From Gnetum montanum (lineage: Eukaryota > Streptophyta > Gnetopsida > Gnetales > Gnetaceae): a stretch of 64,000 bases of DNA. Below the pieces are notes generated by a model. The model saw only the letters and a program-made list of their open reading frames with translations, made no database searches and was not told the origin of the DNA. Where the stretch lies: contig MNCI01020673.1 in assembly GCA_015680685.1 (NCBI GenBank), positions 275,413 through 339,412 of the forward strand. Direction: 5' to 3'. Below are positions 1-10,430 of the stretch, in pieces. The translations under genes were made by a program, and so were the position numbers. How positions within the stretch are numbered: the first letter of the stretch is position 1; the number at the start of each line of letters is the position of its first letter.

Positions 1-2250
1 TTACAGGCAAAGTATGTTGTGCATGAACACGACTAGAGAAAGTATTGACCCATGGAGGCACAACGTCAAAGGGACTTACAATAGGAGAGACATCATAAAT
101 CTATGAAGGGAAAGTGGTCGCAGGATGTCCCATATGTCATAGGTGAAAATGAGGATGGTGAACCTACCTCAGGAGGTCTTCCACATAATGATGTTTCTCC
201 TGTTGACTTTGGTCAAGGGGTTGTGTATTAAAATCTCCACTCAACTATCCATAACCTAGATTTTGGTACCGATGGACATAAAGGGTCCAAAAAAGGAACA
301 CAAACTCATGAAAAAGATGGAAATTCTGATCATAACTGTAATTGAGGCCATGACCACTGAAGAGAAGGTAGTAGACACCATCATGGTACCAGTCCTCCTT
401 CTTCTTCATGTTCATCATCTCCTTCCCTCTCTCCTTCAGGATCTGGACGTAGTCTCAAAGGAAAAGACCCTGAGGATAATGGTAAGCGAAATAGGAATCA
501 TAGACAAAGCAGTCGAGAAAGGGAACAAGGACATTATAGAGAAACTCATCATGAAAGGAGGGAGAGTAGAGAACAACATAGGCATCATACACGCCATAGA
601 TAGTATGATCACGATGAACCCCTACTCGCTACCCGAAGTATGCTAGATATAACTGAGGCTATTAGAATCCCAAAAAGGCACCAAAAAGATAGTAGGATCA
701 AAAGGTTGGACATGAACAATATCCCATGATTTGAAGGGGGATACAATGCTGATCCTCAAAATCATCTATAAGCATTTCACGATGCATGTGCCTTGCAAAA
801 TACATAAAAAAATGGCAAAAACTCGAGTTGTTTCCATGGACATTATTCAAAGAAGCAAAAAGCTGGTACCAGTCCTTAGAACCAGAATCCATTCATCGAT
901 GGAGTACCATGTTAGAGCTATTCAACGATTAGTATCAAACGTACTCTTGAGTGTCCAACCTATGAAAGCAAATCCAAGGATGGAAACAAGGAGGACACGA
1001 ACCCTTTGATGCTACCATGGGCTGATATTATGCACTATTATATCGTTGCCCAAGCCGTGGTTACTCGCAAAGGGAAAAACTACGCCATCTTGTAGATGGG
1101 CTTAGGCAAGAAATGCAAAGAACCCTTGGGACTTATGCCCAAGCTTAGAGCCCATGAAGTACAAAGATTGTTGGAGTAAGTTGCCAAAGAGGAAGGTGAG
1201 TTAAGGAAAAGAGAGAGTATGGAGGAATACAATAGAGATCCTTCCCTCCGAAGGAAGGGAGTTAGATTTTATGAGGATGAAGAAGAGTCACCACTTGAAG
1301 AGTTAGTGAATAGGAAAACTTTGTCCATTCAAAAATTGACATTGGAAGTATCAAAAAAGGTAGATCAAATGTGGGACTTCCTAGATAATAGATTTCAAAT
1401 CGTTCTCAAAATAGTAGAGGAGTCTAGGGAACTAGGTAGTGACCGAGAAAGGAGGAAGAAGAAAGAAATTGAATATGCATGTAACAAAGATAAGGGTAAA
1501 GTTGCCATCATCGAAGAGGTTGTGGATTCAAATATAGAAAATGATGGTGGATGTGAGATATGCCAATATGACCATCCTAAGGGATGTTTTTCTATAATCT
1601 CACATCTGCAAGAGTTTGGGGTGTATGCACTTAACCCATGCTTAAATAGAAGGCAAACACCCCAAAGGTTACCTTATTCCTAGGGTAACCCAAGAAAATT
1701 TCACCAACCCTTGATGTATTATCCAAGTGGAACTCCACCACAACCAAATGAGCAATACCAACAGTGGCAGCATCCACAATCATGGGGAATGCCACCACCT
1801 CGTCAACAGTGCCCTTACCGTCAACCTGACTCGTATGGATACTATTTGTAGTAACTAATCTCTCCACATGACTCTACTGGTCATGTCACTCCTCAGCCTC
1901 ACTACCAAACCCAAGAGTACTATAGAACTCCTTCTCATAGGGGTGATGTTCCACAAACAAACTATCCTTCTTATTTGGTTGCATCTCTTCGACCCTTATC
2001 TCCATTACCACCTGCTCCAGCTATGCAGGGTGAGCTCCCTGCTCGGCCGTAGCAACATAATGCTAATCCTTAATCTACTATTGGTTCAGAAAACCACACA
2101 AAGAAGAGACCTTTCTTTAGAACCAACAGTCCAACTAAGTCCTTACAACCACAAGCGACTAATCCTCCAAATGCCTCACCATCATTCAAATCTTCAGAAC
2201 GCCCTTCAAACCAAAAATCATGTCCAACGCATATGGTCATGTTGACTCAT
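1..2250 (+). pseudogene. gag: Gag of copy A (capsid, zinc knuckle, Pro/Gln/Tyr-rich tail)
   Basis: Degenerate Gag polyprotein, the structural protein that would form the cytoplasmic virus-like particle. The capsid-like block (about 640-1200) contains FEGGY, QNHL and an LFPW-like motif ahead of a W-Y-S-L-E motif and ST-MLELF, which match the other copies. A charged helical stretch at 1219-1500 is open for 154 codons. A knuckle with C-E-I-C, Y-D-H-P-K-G-C lies at 1552-1587; the fourth ligand of the family pattern is replaced by F. A tail rich in P, Q and Y follows to about 2250. Several in-frame stops and frameshifts make it non-functional. The N terminus lies outside the window. Confidence 0.85.
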
Positions 2251-2254
2251 GCCA

Positions 2255-2990
2255 TCTATGATTAGATTAAAGTTTGCCACCTTCCTAGGAAATTTTCTAA
2301 TCTTGGAAGTCCTCTTATATATCTACAAATTGCTGGGAATGAATCATGCAAAGCTCTTTTGGATTCAGGTTCTAGTATCAATTGAATTTCTCAAGAAATG
2401 TATAAAGCCTGGAACCTGCCTCCACTGAAAAAGAGTAACATACGTTTAGAGCTGGCCGGCCAGTCCATCACTATTCCATTAGGACTAGGGGAGGACATCG
2501 TTACCACTATTTGTGGGTGGTTGTATCTAGCTAACTTCCTAGTGATTCAAGTTAACAACGGAAAGGGGAACTTCCCAATCATAATGGGAAGAGCATGGTT
2601 AAGCACAATTGACACATGCCTAGGAATATGTGATCTTTCCCTAGAAATATCAAAGGAAAACACATTTGGAAAGATCGAGAAGAAGAAAGTTCCATGCATC
2701 GCATATAGTGACACAGGGTGTAATTGCATGCAGAAGTCCTAGTTTGTACAACGTTTAACATTGCCTGCATGCAACTAGTATGCACAAGTAACCAACATAC
2801 AAAGATGCTTGTATTTAGCAGCCACAAAACAAGAAGGCATGTATTGGTTGACAGCTGACCAAGAGAGTAATTCAACTATATGCATGGAACCAACTAAGGG
2901 TTTGACTTACACTTACATTATTAGCATAGATACATTAGAGTAAGTCCATCACCAACTTCCACGTCTCGACATTAAAAGTATCAACTAGGG
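2255..2990 (+). pseudogene. Aspartic protease and linker of copy A
   Basis: Retroviral-type aspartic protease. The active-site block reads ALLDSGSSIN at about 2353-2383 and is followed by a stop. A block ending in IIMGRAWLST at about 2578-2610 matches the conserved glycine-rich flap end. The open stretch 2398-2742 covers the C-terminal half of the domain and a Cys-containing linker (CIAYSDTGCNCMQKS). Beyond it, the linker to reverse transcriptase can be followed with stops until the sequence GKLEI at about 2990, where copy D continues into RT but copy A jumps to integrase. Confidence 0.8.
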
Positions 2991-3010
2991 GAAGTTGGAA
3001 ATCACTGTTG
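2985..3010 (+). other. Deletion junction: RT, RNase H and integrase N terminus missing
   Basis: Up to about 2998 copy A matches the protease-RT linker of copy D (about 33295-33310). From about 3005 it matches the integrase core, which in copy D lies near 35310. About 2 kb is therefore absent, covering RT, RNase H and the HHCC region of integrase. A short GTT-repeat run (GTTGTTGTTGTTG) sits at the join. Confidence 0.8.
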
Positions 3011-3830
3011 TTGTTGTTGACTATTTTACAAAGTGGGCAGAAGCAGCTACTATTACAGATTTTACATCATCTATCATTGCACGATTTATTCAATAACAAA
3101 TCGTTAACAGGTTTGGTGTGCCTTGTGCACTTATTTTTGATAATGGTATACAGTTTACAAGTGCGAATTTGTGAAAGTTGATGCAACGCTTAGGAGTGGA
3201 ACACAAGCTAACTACACCATATCACCCTCAAGTGAATGGTCAAACTAAGGTCACTAATAGGGAGATTACAAAAATATTAACACAAAATGTTAGTAAGTAT
3301 AGGTGAGATTGAAGCACCAAACTGAATGATGCTCTTTGGGCATATCGCTTCACGTGGAAACTCCCTATAGGCTACTCTCCCTACGGGTTAGTGTACGGTA
3401 AAATTTCAATGCTTCCTATTCAAGCAAAGCTTTGTACACTATCCACAACATGTGACCTCAACCTTGACCTCAATCTAGCACAAAAAGAATGGTTAATGAA
3501 CCTTAACCTACTAGATGGGAATCAATTAGTTGCCTTGTCATCTAATGAATTGCACAAGGCCTTTAATAAACGATGTCATGACTTGAAAATTAGAAAATTT
3601 AAATACCAACTAGGAGATAAGGTTCTTTATTGGAACCCCACACACGTGTCACAATGCACTAAATTTCAAACACTGTGGGAAGGACCTTATATTATTCATG
3701 AAAATTTTCTTTCAGGGGCCATGATGATTTACAAACCTAAGAGCCCGGATAAGAAATTGTTGGTCAACATCCAACAAACTAAACCTTTCCATGAGCCTAG
3801 AATAGGTAGTACCAATACTACCTCTGTTGG
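3005..3830 (+). pseudogene. Integrase core and C-terminal region of copy A
   Basis: Integrase of the Ty3/gypsy polyprotein, truncated at its start by the deletion. The sequence opens with VVVDYFTKWAEA, continues through the second catalytic block (IFDNGIQF) and the third block (YHPQVNGQTKVTNREI), where the catalytic Glu is replaced by Lys. The stretch 3391-3903 is open and covers ALWAYR-like, GYSPY-LVYGK and the basic C-terminal domain (YQLGDKVLYWNPTHV, GPYIIHENF, PFHEP). There is no chromodomain. Stops at about 3173 and 3304 interrupt the core. Confidence 0.85.
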
Positions 3831-5359
3831 TGGACAACCCTGCTTGTTATTTCGGATCTCCTCCTTCCAACTTAGTCATGGCGGAGATGGCCACCAATGC
3901 TAACCATTTTAAGCCCTCAGCTCTTTTGTATTTTTGTTTTACATATCTTTTCAATTTTTCTTATGTTTGTTTGATTCCATCATTCAAATTTTTACTATTT
4001 ATTTATTTGATTTACTTTCATTTGTCATACAATAAGTGATCATGATGGTGGATTGTACTATAGTGGTGTCGATTGCTAATGTTTGGTTTTTACCTTTGAT
4101 CTTTGATGTTGACACTAAGATATGGTTCTTTTGATAAAACAGGTAATGAGTCCACATCATCCACTCATCCATTCAACTATGTGGTCTCCCTTGGCTTTGG
4201 AACTGTACTGTCCCTTTTTCTAAATGAACTTGTTAGTGAATTTGTGGCTAGGTATTCTTCAAACCAAGAAAGGACTCAATGGTTGAAAAGGATGTGACCT
4301 CAAGGGGATTCAATGCACTTGTGTTGGCTATTCTCTTGGGTACTTGGACACTTTTCATGGGTTTTTTTTCCATTCTATAGTTGACCAAACATATGGAAGT
4401 TGAATGAATTAAATAAGTCTTTGCATGATGTGGTTCTCATGTCAAAAAAAAAAAAAACTGGTGAGAATTCAAAGCACATCCCTTAGACATAATAACGAAA
4501 TATGGGCTATAAACACTAGTTATGGCACTGGAAAGACATGTTACCCATGCCTGAAGGTTCCCTTTAACTAAGGTCCTTTCTCACTTCCTGCTTCTCTATC
4601 TTTCTCCCCTTGGAATGGTGGTGACTCTATGAACGCATTCTTGTTGCTTCAAGAGGACGGGTTGGTCAAATGTGTTGATGCAAGGTCATTGAATGTGGTT
4701 TGTTTAAATCCGAATCTGGAATGAATTCTATTCAGTGACTGTAACCATATAATATACAAGAGACTTTACACAACCTTGCTCTTGGGATTCCATTCCATTT
4801 TCTCCTCTCCTTTCATATTTCTTCCCATATTCCACCTCATTACCAATTTTATGATTAGTCTATGTCTTGGTTGAGGCATTGTTTATCTTTGGTAACTTCT
4901 TGTGGGTAAGTTCTTAACCATTATTCATACGTCATTCCTAGATCCCATGGACTCTTTGGTTTGTAGGTCTATCAGGGCATAAAAGGCATAAGCTTGCTTT
5001 GGGGAGGACCCATTGGCATTCCTTTTTGGTGCAATTGTTAAGTTCTTTTCCTTCAACATTGCTTGCAATCAACCATTTCTCGTTTCATCCCCATCCATGA
5101 AATCCATTTTATTGGCTTCACCATTGTTATTTCTCTCATGTTTCTTATTCCTTCAGTTTTCCATCTTCTCGCTACCGGAGGTTTGCTATTAGTCGTGGGG
5201 GCCTTGTCACAAATTTTTCCATTCCATACCTATCTTACCCCTACACCTTGGGTAGTTATCAATCATAAACCTCTAACCTAGTATATGCCATACTCACAAC
5301 CTAGCCAAGGTACTTCATATCGAGGCAAGGTATCAACTACACTGTATCTTATCTATCCT
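3831..5359 (+). other. Non-coding spacer between pol and the 3' ORF, copy A
   Basis: No credible ORF. The first part is T-rich, with a poly-A run at 4443-4458. A block at about 4460-4625 is shared with copies B, C and D and partly with E. It contains GACATGTTACCCATGCCTGA followed by a pyrimidine-rich stretch (CTTTCTCACTTCCTGCTTCTC) and TGGAATGGTGGT. The rest also aligns with copy D almost to the splice acceptor. Confidence 0.65.
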
Positions 5360-5389
5360 TGCTAATTCATGATTGTGTTGTGTGTGTAG
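5318..5389 (+). promoter_or_regulatory. Small predicted intron with branch point and 3' splice site, copy A
   Basis: A branch-point-like TTGCTAATTC lies about 25 nt before a T/G-rich tract ending in AG at 5389, immediately before the ATG of the remnant 3' ORF at 5390. The corresponding donor region reads GCAAGGTATC here and AAGGTAAGGTATC in copy D. The layout is shared with copy D, and with copy E, whose branch point reads TACTAAT. It suggests expression of the 3' ORF by splicing. Confidence 0.5.
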
Positions 5390-5762
5390 ATGGCGATCAC
5401 ATGAAAAATGGACTGGGATAGAAGGGGAGCACTTAGGATGGATTGGAGCTGGAGCATTTACGCAAGGAACAAGTTTGGTCATGTGGCTATGGATGAAGAA
5501 CGGAATGCACAATTTCAACATCGACAGCAACGCGCCTCATTTTCTTCTCTCTCTCTTCAAGCTATCAAATAAGAGTCTAGATGTCATCTATGTACAGTGT
5601 TCACCATGATGGTTATGAACACCAATGTTGTAATATATTTGTCGATCCATTCCCTGAGCACTTTGAGTCTATCATCCCATGTCACTGTCAGTTGTCATTC
5701 AGTCAATAATCCCATACCTTCCCAATATTTTGTAAGGAACTCAAGGATGAGTTTTCATTTAG
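5390..5762 (+). pseudogene. Remnant of the 3' ORF region, copy A
   Basis: Starts at the ATG following the predicted acceptor. One frame (5373-5609) is open, but the body of the coiled-coil protein seen in copies B, C and G is absent. The end (about 5680-5760, AATCCCATACCTTCCC and TCAAGGATGAGTTTTC) matches the sequence just before the polypurine tract in copy B. Copy A therefore carries a large internal deletion of the 3' ORF, shared in form with copy D. Confidence 0.6.
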
Positions 5763-5773
5763 TCGTGGGGGTA
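5763..5773 (+). other. Polypurine tract, copy A
   Basis: The sequence TCGTGGGGGTA abuts the LTR start TGATGA. The same tract (TCATGGGGGTA) precedes the 3' LTR of copy B and, in reverse, those of C and E. It is the plus-strand primer site for reverse transcription. Confidence 0.75.
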
Positions 5774-6344
5774 TGATGAACCACAATATTAGGGCCATGA
5801 TATCGGAGCTCACCAAGCAATATCGAGCATCCGATGTCGAGACCTACCTCATCGCCTATAAATAAGAGGCAGGCACGCTTGGTTTGCATAGTTAGTCTTA
5901 GTCCCTTACCTAGACTCTTGCAGTTTTCCTTCCTTAGAGTTAGGATTATTTTTGAGTGCCCACAGTAGGAGTCATAAAGTGAACAAATCTTCATTCGAGC
6001 ATTGTGTACCTGAGCACACCTTGTGGCCAGAAATAAAGACAAACTTTGTGATAAACCTTGTAGCATTCAGAATAGCTCATTTAATGTTATTTATAGTTAT
6101 TTAATGCTTTTCTTAGTTAATTAATGTTCTCTCTCTCACCTTGTTAACTCTNNNNNNNNNNNNNNNNNNNNNNNNNNNNNNNNNNNNNNNNNNNCTATAC
6201 AAGTAAGCTTGGGAAGACAACAATTGACTAACCCATTTGGATTCTGTGAAGGCGCATAAGCACTTAGTGCTTGGAATTCAATCGGATCGTGCATGTACGC
6301 TCGTATTCATATGGTTGAGCATAGAGATACCTCGTTGCTCATCA
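5774..6344 (+). repeat. 3' LTR of copy A (with assembly gap)
   Basis: Begins TGATGAACC and ends GCTCATCA, the inverted terminal hexamer of the family. A TATA box (TATAAATA) is at 5857-5864, preceded by ATATCGG and ATCGAGCATCCGATGTCGAG microrepeats forming a very short U3. An N run at 6152-6194 replaces U5 sequence; comparison with copy D suggests more is missing than the number of Ns. Confidence 0.9.
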
Positions 6345-6427
6345 CTGGTCAAGGAGTTCTCGTTGTTCTTTAATTGAGGGATCTAAAGGTCCTTCCTCAA
6401 AATTATTCAACATTAAGGTTTTTTTAT
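6345..6427 (-). pseudogene. Fragment of host element H polyprotein between copies A and B
   Basis: Read on the minus strand this 83-bp strip is open and gives KTLMLNNFEEGPLDPSIKE followed by QRELLDQ, like the acidic linker after protease in Athila polyproteins. It joins the protease fragment at 19062 once copy B (with its duplicated target) is removed, with a one-frame change, and its other end abuts the end of the copy A LTR. Copies A and B are thus two separate insertions into one old pol gene. Confidence 0.6.
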
Positions 6428-7304
6428 TGATGAACATTAATAAGTTGCATTAACATGCCCCAATTGATGCAGCCTTGTTGATGGGCCCCCATTGATGAGG
6501 TCTTGGTTACATGGTATTGTCCCAATGATGTAGCCTTAGAGTGAAAACTATAAATATGAGCTCCCCAGCCGTGTTTATGAGGAGAATTCATAGTAGTAGC
6601 AAAGCTCTTATAGTTTTTATATTTGAAAGTTAGAATATTTTCCTGAGTACCCACAATAGGAGTCATTGAGGGTATGGATCTTTATTTGAGCATTGTTGTA
6701 CTTGAGCATGATAGTATGTATGGTAATAAAGATGAGCTTCTTGATAAGCCTTGCACATTCTTAATAGATTAAATTCTTTATTTATGCACTCATAATCTTT
6801 ATTAAATATTTAATCAATTAAGCTAGATTAGACTTTAATCAATTAAATAGATTAAGTACATGAGTACAACTACTTTGAGTGTAACAAGTATTTGCTTGGT
6901 AATCCCAACAACGTTATTGCTTGGTGCATCCAGTAGCATAGCGCTTGGTAACCTAGTAGTGGATATGTGAATTTAGGACATGCATGGAAAGTGGGATTAG
7001 ATGCTTATGTTAGAACTAGTTAAAAATTAGTTAGTTAGTTAAATTAAATTAGTTATTAAATCACATCATCTCTCTCTTTAAGCACCAAAGAACATAAAAC
7101 ACAAAACGATAAAAATCATATGTCTCAATTACACTTAATCATATCATTATGCTTCACAAGTGCAATTGGAAAGACAACGAATGATCTTAGGGCAAGGTTC
7201 ACTTCCTAGAATACTAGTGTACTGGAAACTATAACGACTGGGTTTTGTGGGAACTCTTCGTGATTCATATGGTTGAGTGTAGGGGTACCTTCGACTGCTC
7301 ATCA
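6428..7304 (+). repeat. 5' LTR of copy B
   Basis: 877 bp, TGATGAACA...CTCATCA. The U3 is only about 120 bp and holds the microrepeats TTGATG and GGGCCCCATTGATGAGG. The TATA box is at 6549-6556. The transcribed part contains three imperfect 25-bp units at about 6896-6965, each reading roughly TTGGTAAYCCAGTAGCGT. It is followed directly by the primer-binding site. Confidence 0.92.
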
Positions 7305-7323
7305 TTGGCACTGTTGTTGGGGA
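7305..7323 (+). other. Primer-binding site, copy B
   Basis: TTGGCACTGTTGTTGGGGA directly follows the LTR. It equals the Athila-type tRNA-Asp primer site (TGGCGCCGTTGCCGGGGA) with the CpG and CpC cytosines changed to T or A. Copies C, D, E, F and element H carry other decayed versions at the same place. Confidence 0.8.
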
Positions 7324-7460
7324 CTTTGTTTATTGAAACGTGTACTATCTAGGTGTAGTGGATATCATTAATATCATTGGATGAACCCCAAGGTTGATAT
7401 CATTGCAAATATATATATTTAAAACTACAAAAGCATACTAATACTTTATTTGTTTACAAA

Positions 7461-9720
7461 ATGTCTTCTTCTCACAGGTGAAATGATATGAAATCATCAA
7501 TTCCACAAGAGTGCAAAGTAACATATATTCATCCAAATGAGTATGTGTCTAATTTCACCTTCATCCTACATTAGGATGAACAATTGCAATAGTGTGATAT
7601 GGAGGGAAACATTATATTGCACCCTAATCAATCTGTGCTTGGGATGCTACTTCAAACTTTGAGGAAGTTAGGCATCTTAGATCTTTAAGAGGAATACATT
7701 GTGAATGGTTATAACACTTGGGACTACCATCCCACTGACACGAAATCCAGGCGAGATCGACATCAGAAGAGGCATTATGAGGATGCTAAGGAAAAACAGT
7801 TCACAAATCCCTTGTTCCTACTAAATCAAGATGACAATGAGGATCCTCCCTCTGAAGGTTCTCAGCATGAAGATTCTCTACCCTTTATTACTGGTGATGA
7901 GGGTGTGACCTTGAATTTCTAGTCTACAATCCACAATTCAAGTTTAAAGAACAATGGTAGTCAAGGCAAGAGATTGAATAAGCATCAAGATGATACAAAA
8001 AATAATGAATGTGGTCATGATATCCAAAAGGGAGTTAATAGATTTCATGGTGGAGGCAGTCCTCCTCCCTCTTCTTCCTCTTCATTTGCATCTACTTCTT
8101 CTTCCTTTTCTGATTCTAAAAAACACTACAAAAAGAACAACCATGATGGAGGTGAACATCAAGGTAATAATCCTAATTTCCATGCACACAATCATCAAAG
8201 GGTTAATTGAGGACATCATCAGTGACAACAAAATCATGATGATGATGAGCCTCTATTAGCAACTTGAACCATGCTTAACATTGTAGAGGCAATTAAGATT
8301 CCAACTAGGCATGTAAAAGATAGTTAGATTAAGTGCTTAGACATAATATCCCAAGATTTGAGGGGGGATACAATTTTGATCCGTAAACACATCTACAAGA
8401 TTTTCACGATGCCTGTGCCTTGTAGAACATTGAAAATGATTGGCAAAAACTCAAGCTCTTTCCCAAGACACTCATTAAGGAAGTAGAAAGTTGGTACTAG
8501 TATTTAGAGCTGGAATCTATTCACCGATGGAGTACGATGCTTGAGCTATTCAATGATAAATACCAGACATACTCTAGAATGTCCAATCTAAGAAGGAAAA
8601 TCTAAGGTTGGAAACAGGAAACACATGAACCCTTGGATACCACCATGAGCATATATTATTCTCTCTTATATCGATGCCCTAACCATTGTTATTCTTAGAG
8701 GGAACAACTCCGCCATATCATAGATGGGCTCCAAGTAGAAACCAAAAGAACTCTTGGGGTTTATGCCCAAGGAAGACTATTCAAATTAAGAGCTTATTAG
8801 ATCCAAAGACTTATAGAGTAGGTAGCAAAAGAAGAAGATGAGTTGCAAAAATGGGAAAGTGCAGTGGAATATAATAGGGATCCTTTCATCAGGAAAAGAG
8901 AGGTTTGATTTTGTGACTAGGAGGAGTCACCGCTTGATGAAGTGATGAGTAGGAAAACCTTGCTTATTCAAAAATTTGTTTATAATATGTTGGATAAGGT
9001 TGAAAAATTATGGGACTATTTGGATAAAAAGTTCCAAACTTCTATGAAGATCATTGAAGCATCCAAAGAACATAATAGTGATCATAAATGTAGGAGACGA
9101 AAAGAAGTTGAACATGCCTACCAAAGAGGTAAGGGCAAAGCTACTACAATTGAAGAAGTTGTAGAGATAGACTTTGATAATGATACTAGTTGTGACATCT
9201 TTCAATATGAACATTTGAAGGGATGTTGTCCTATGGTGTCACACTTATAAGAGTCTGGGGTGTATGCGTTGAATCTGTGGCTAGCACATAGGCAAGCACC
9301 TAGACGATTGTCTTATCTTCAAGGTAATCTAAGACAATTTGACTAGTAATAACAAGCCTATTATCGAAGTGGAGCTCCACCACAACCATATGAACAATAT
9401 CAATAGTGGCAACAACCATAATTTTGGGTAATGCCATCGTCAAGGAAATAGTACCGTTATTGGTAATCAGCCACTTATTTCTCTAAGAAGTTCTGCAAGC
9501 CACACCTTATTCCAACATCACCATTACCCTCCAAAGTACCATAGAGCTCATTCACCATCTACTCAAGCAGAGCACCCATACCCATACCATCCTTGACATG
9601 CGTCTGCACACATCCCTCCACCCTCTACCCTATTACCTCTTGCTCCATCCATGTAGGGTGTAATTCCCCCACAACTGTAGCAAAAAAATGCTACAAGGGC
9701 TGTGAATTGATAATAAGTCT
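7461..9720 (+). pseudogene. gag: Gag of copy B
   Basis: Start chosen at ATGTCTTCTTCTCAC, which copy C shares (46525 on minus). The N-terminal domain reads YIHPNEYVSNFTFILH, with EGNIILHPNQSVLGMLLQTL soon after. A low-complexity Ser/Pro/His region follows (PPPSSSSSFASTSSSFSDS, about 8065-8115). The capsid-like block is at about 8270-8800 (KIPTRHVKDS, GGYNFD, LELFND). A helical acidic region is open at 8942-9250. The knuckle CDIFQYEH-x4-C at about 9190-9227 has lost its second Cys. A Gln/Tyr/Pro-rich tail runs to about 9720. Several stops and frameshifts occur. Confidence 0.85.
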
Positions 9721-9899
9721 TCTAGCTGAGTGATTTAGATAATTATTTTAGGAAACAACCATTTTTTGACTTAACAGTCCTTCCAAACCTTCACAACCTA
9801 GTACGACTACTTAGTCTACATCTTTAGCACCCTCATCATCTACATCAAATACATTCAAGTGTTCTTTAAACCAAATGCCACCTTAGATCCACACTGTGA

Positions 9900-10430
9900 T
9901 GCTAACTCATGCTATTTTTAATTAGATCAAGGTTGGCAATCTTTCCACAAAAATATCTAATCCAAGAAGTCCTCTCATTTACTTATAGATCACTAAACAT
10001 AAGCCATGCAAGGCTCTTCTTGATTTTGGTTTTGGTGTCAATCTCATCTCTCATGACATGTACAAGGCTTGGAACCTACCACCTCTCAAGAAGAGCAACA
10101 TCCATTTGGAATTGACAGATGAGTTAATCATTGTTCCTTTGGGGTTAGTGGAGGACATTGTTACGACAATTAGTGGGTGGTCCTATCCTACCGATTTTTG
10201 GTGATCAAGGTTGAGAATTGCAAAGGTGACTTCCCCATCATTATGGGAAAGGCATAGTTAAGCACGGTTGATGAACGTATGGGTATAAGGAACCTCTCCT
10301 TGTAAACTTCTAAGGAAATTGAATTTGGATGATTAGAGAAGAAGCGTGTTCCATGCATTGCATACAACGATAATGGGTGTAATTGCATGCAAAAAATATG
10401 GTTCATTAAAAGTACATTCATCAAAGCATG
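9900..10430 (+). pseudogene. Aspartic protease of copy B
   Basis: The active-site triad is decayed to ALLDFGFGVNLIS at about 10013-10050 (family DSGSS), so the catalytic Ser/Gly context is altered. Next come MYKAWNLPPLKKSNI, the conserved DIVTTISGWSYP, and IIMGKA before a stop. The end carries CIAYNDNGCNCMQKIW, the Cys-containing linker found in all copies. It would cleave Gag-Pol inside the particle. Confidence 0.8.

Larger units (their letters stand above)
1..6344 (+). mobile_element. F1 family LTR retrotransposon, copy A (3' part, RT/RNase H deleted)
   Basis: This is the right-hand part of an Athila-like Ty3/gypsy element read on the plus strand. Order seen: gag, protease, integrase, long non-coding spacer, splice acceptor, remnant of the 3' ORF, polypurine tract and 3' LTR. 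By alignment to copy D, gag starts about 240 bp before the window, so the 5' LTR is outside. Everything between the protease linker and the integrase catalytic core is missing. The 3' LTR ends at 6344 in TCATCA, and the next base belongs to host element H. Copy A is closest to copy D in LTR and gag. Confidence 0.9.

Noticed and set aside
263-646. Open 127-codon frame (plus)
   Set aside because: It is an alternative frame over the Gag N-terminal low-complexity region; its counterpart at 30539-30922 in copy D shares it only because both are the same gag sequence. The Met/Ile-rich product has no domain.
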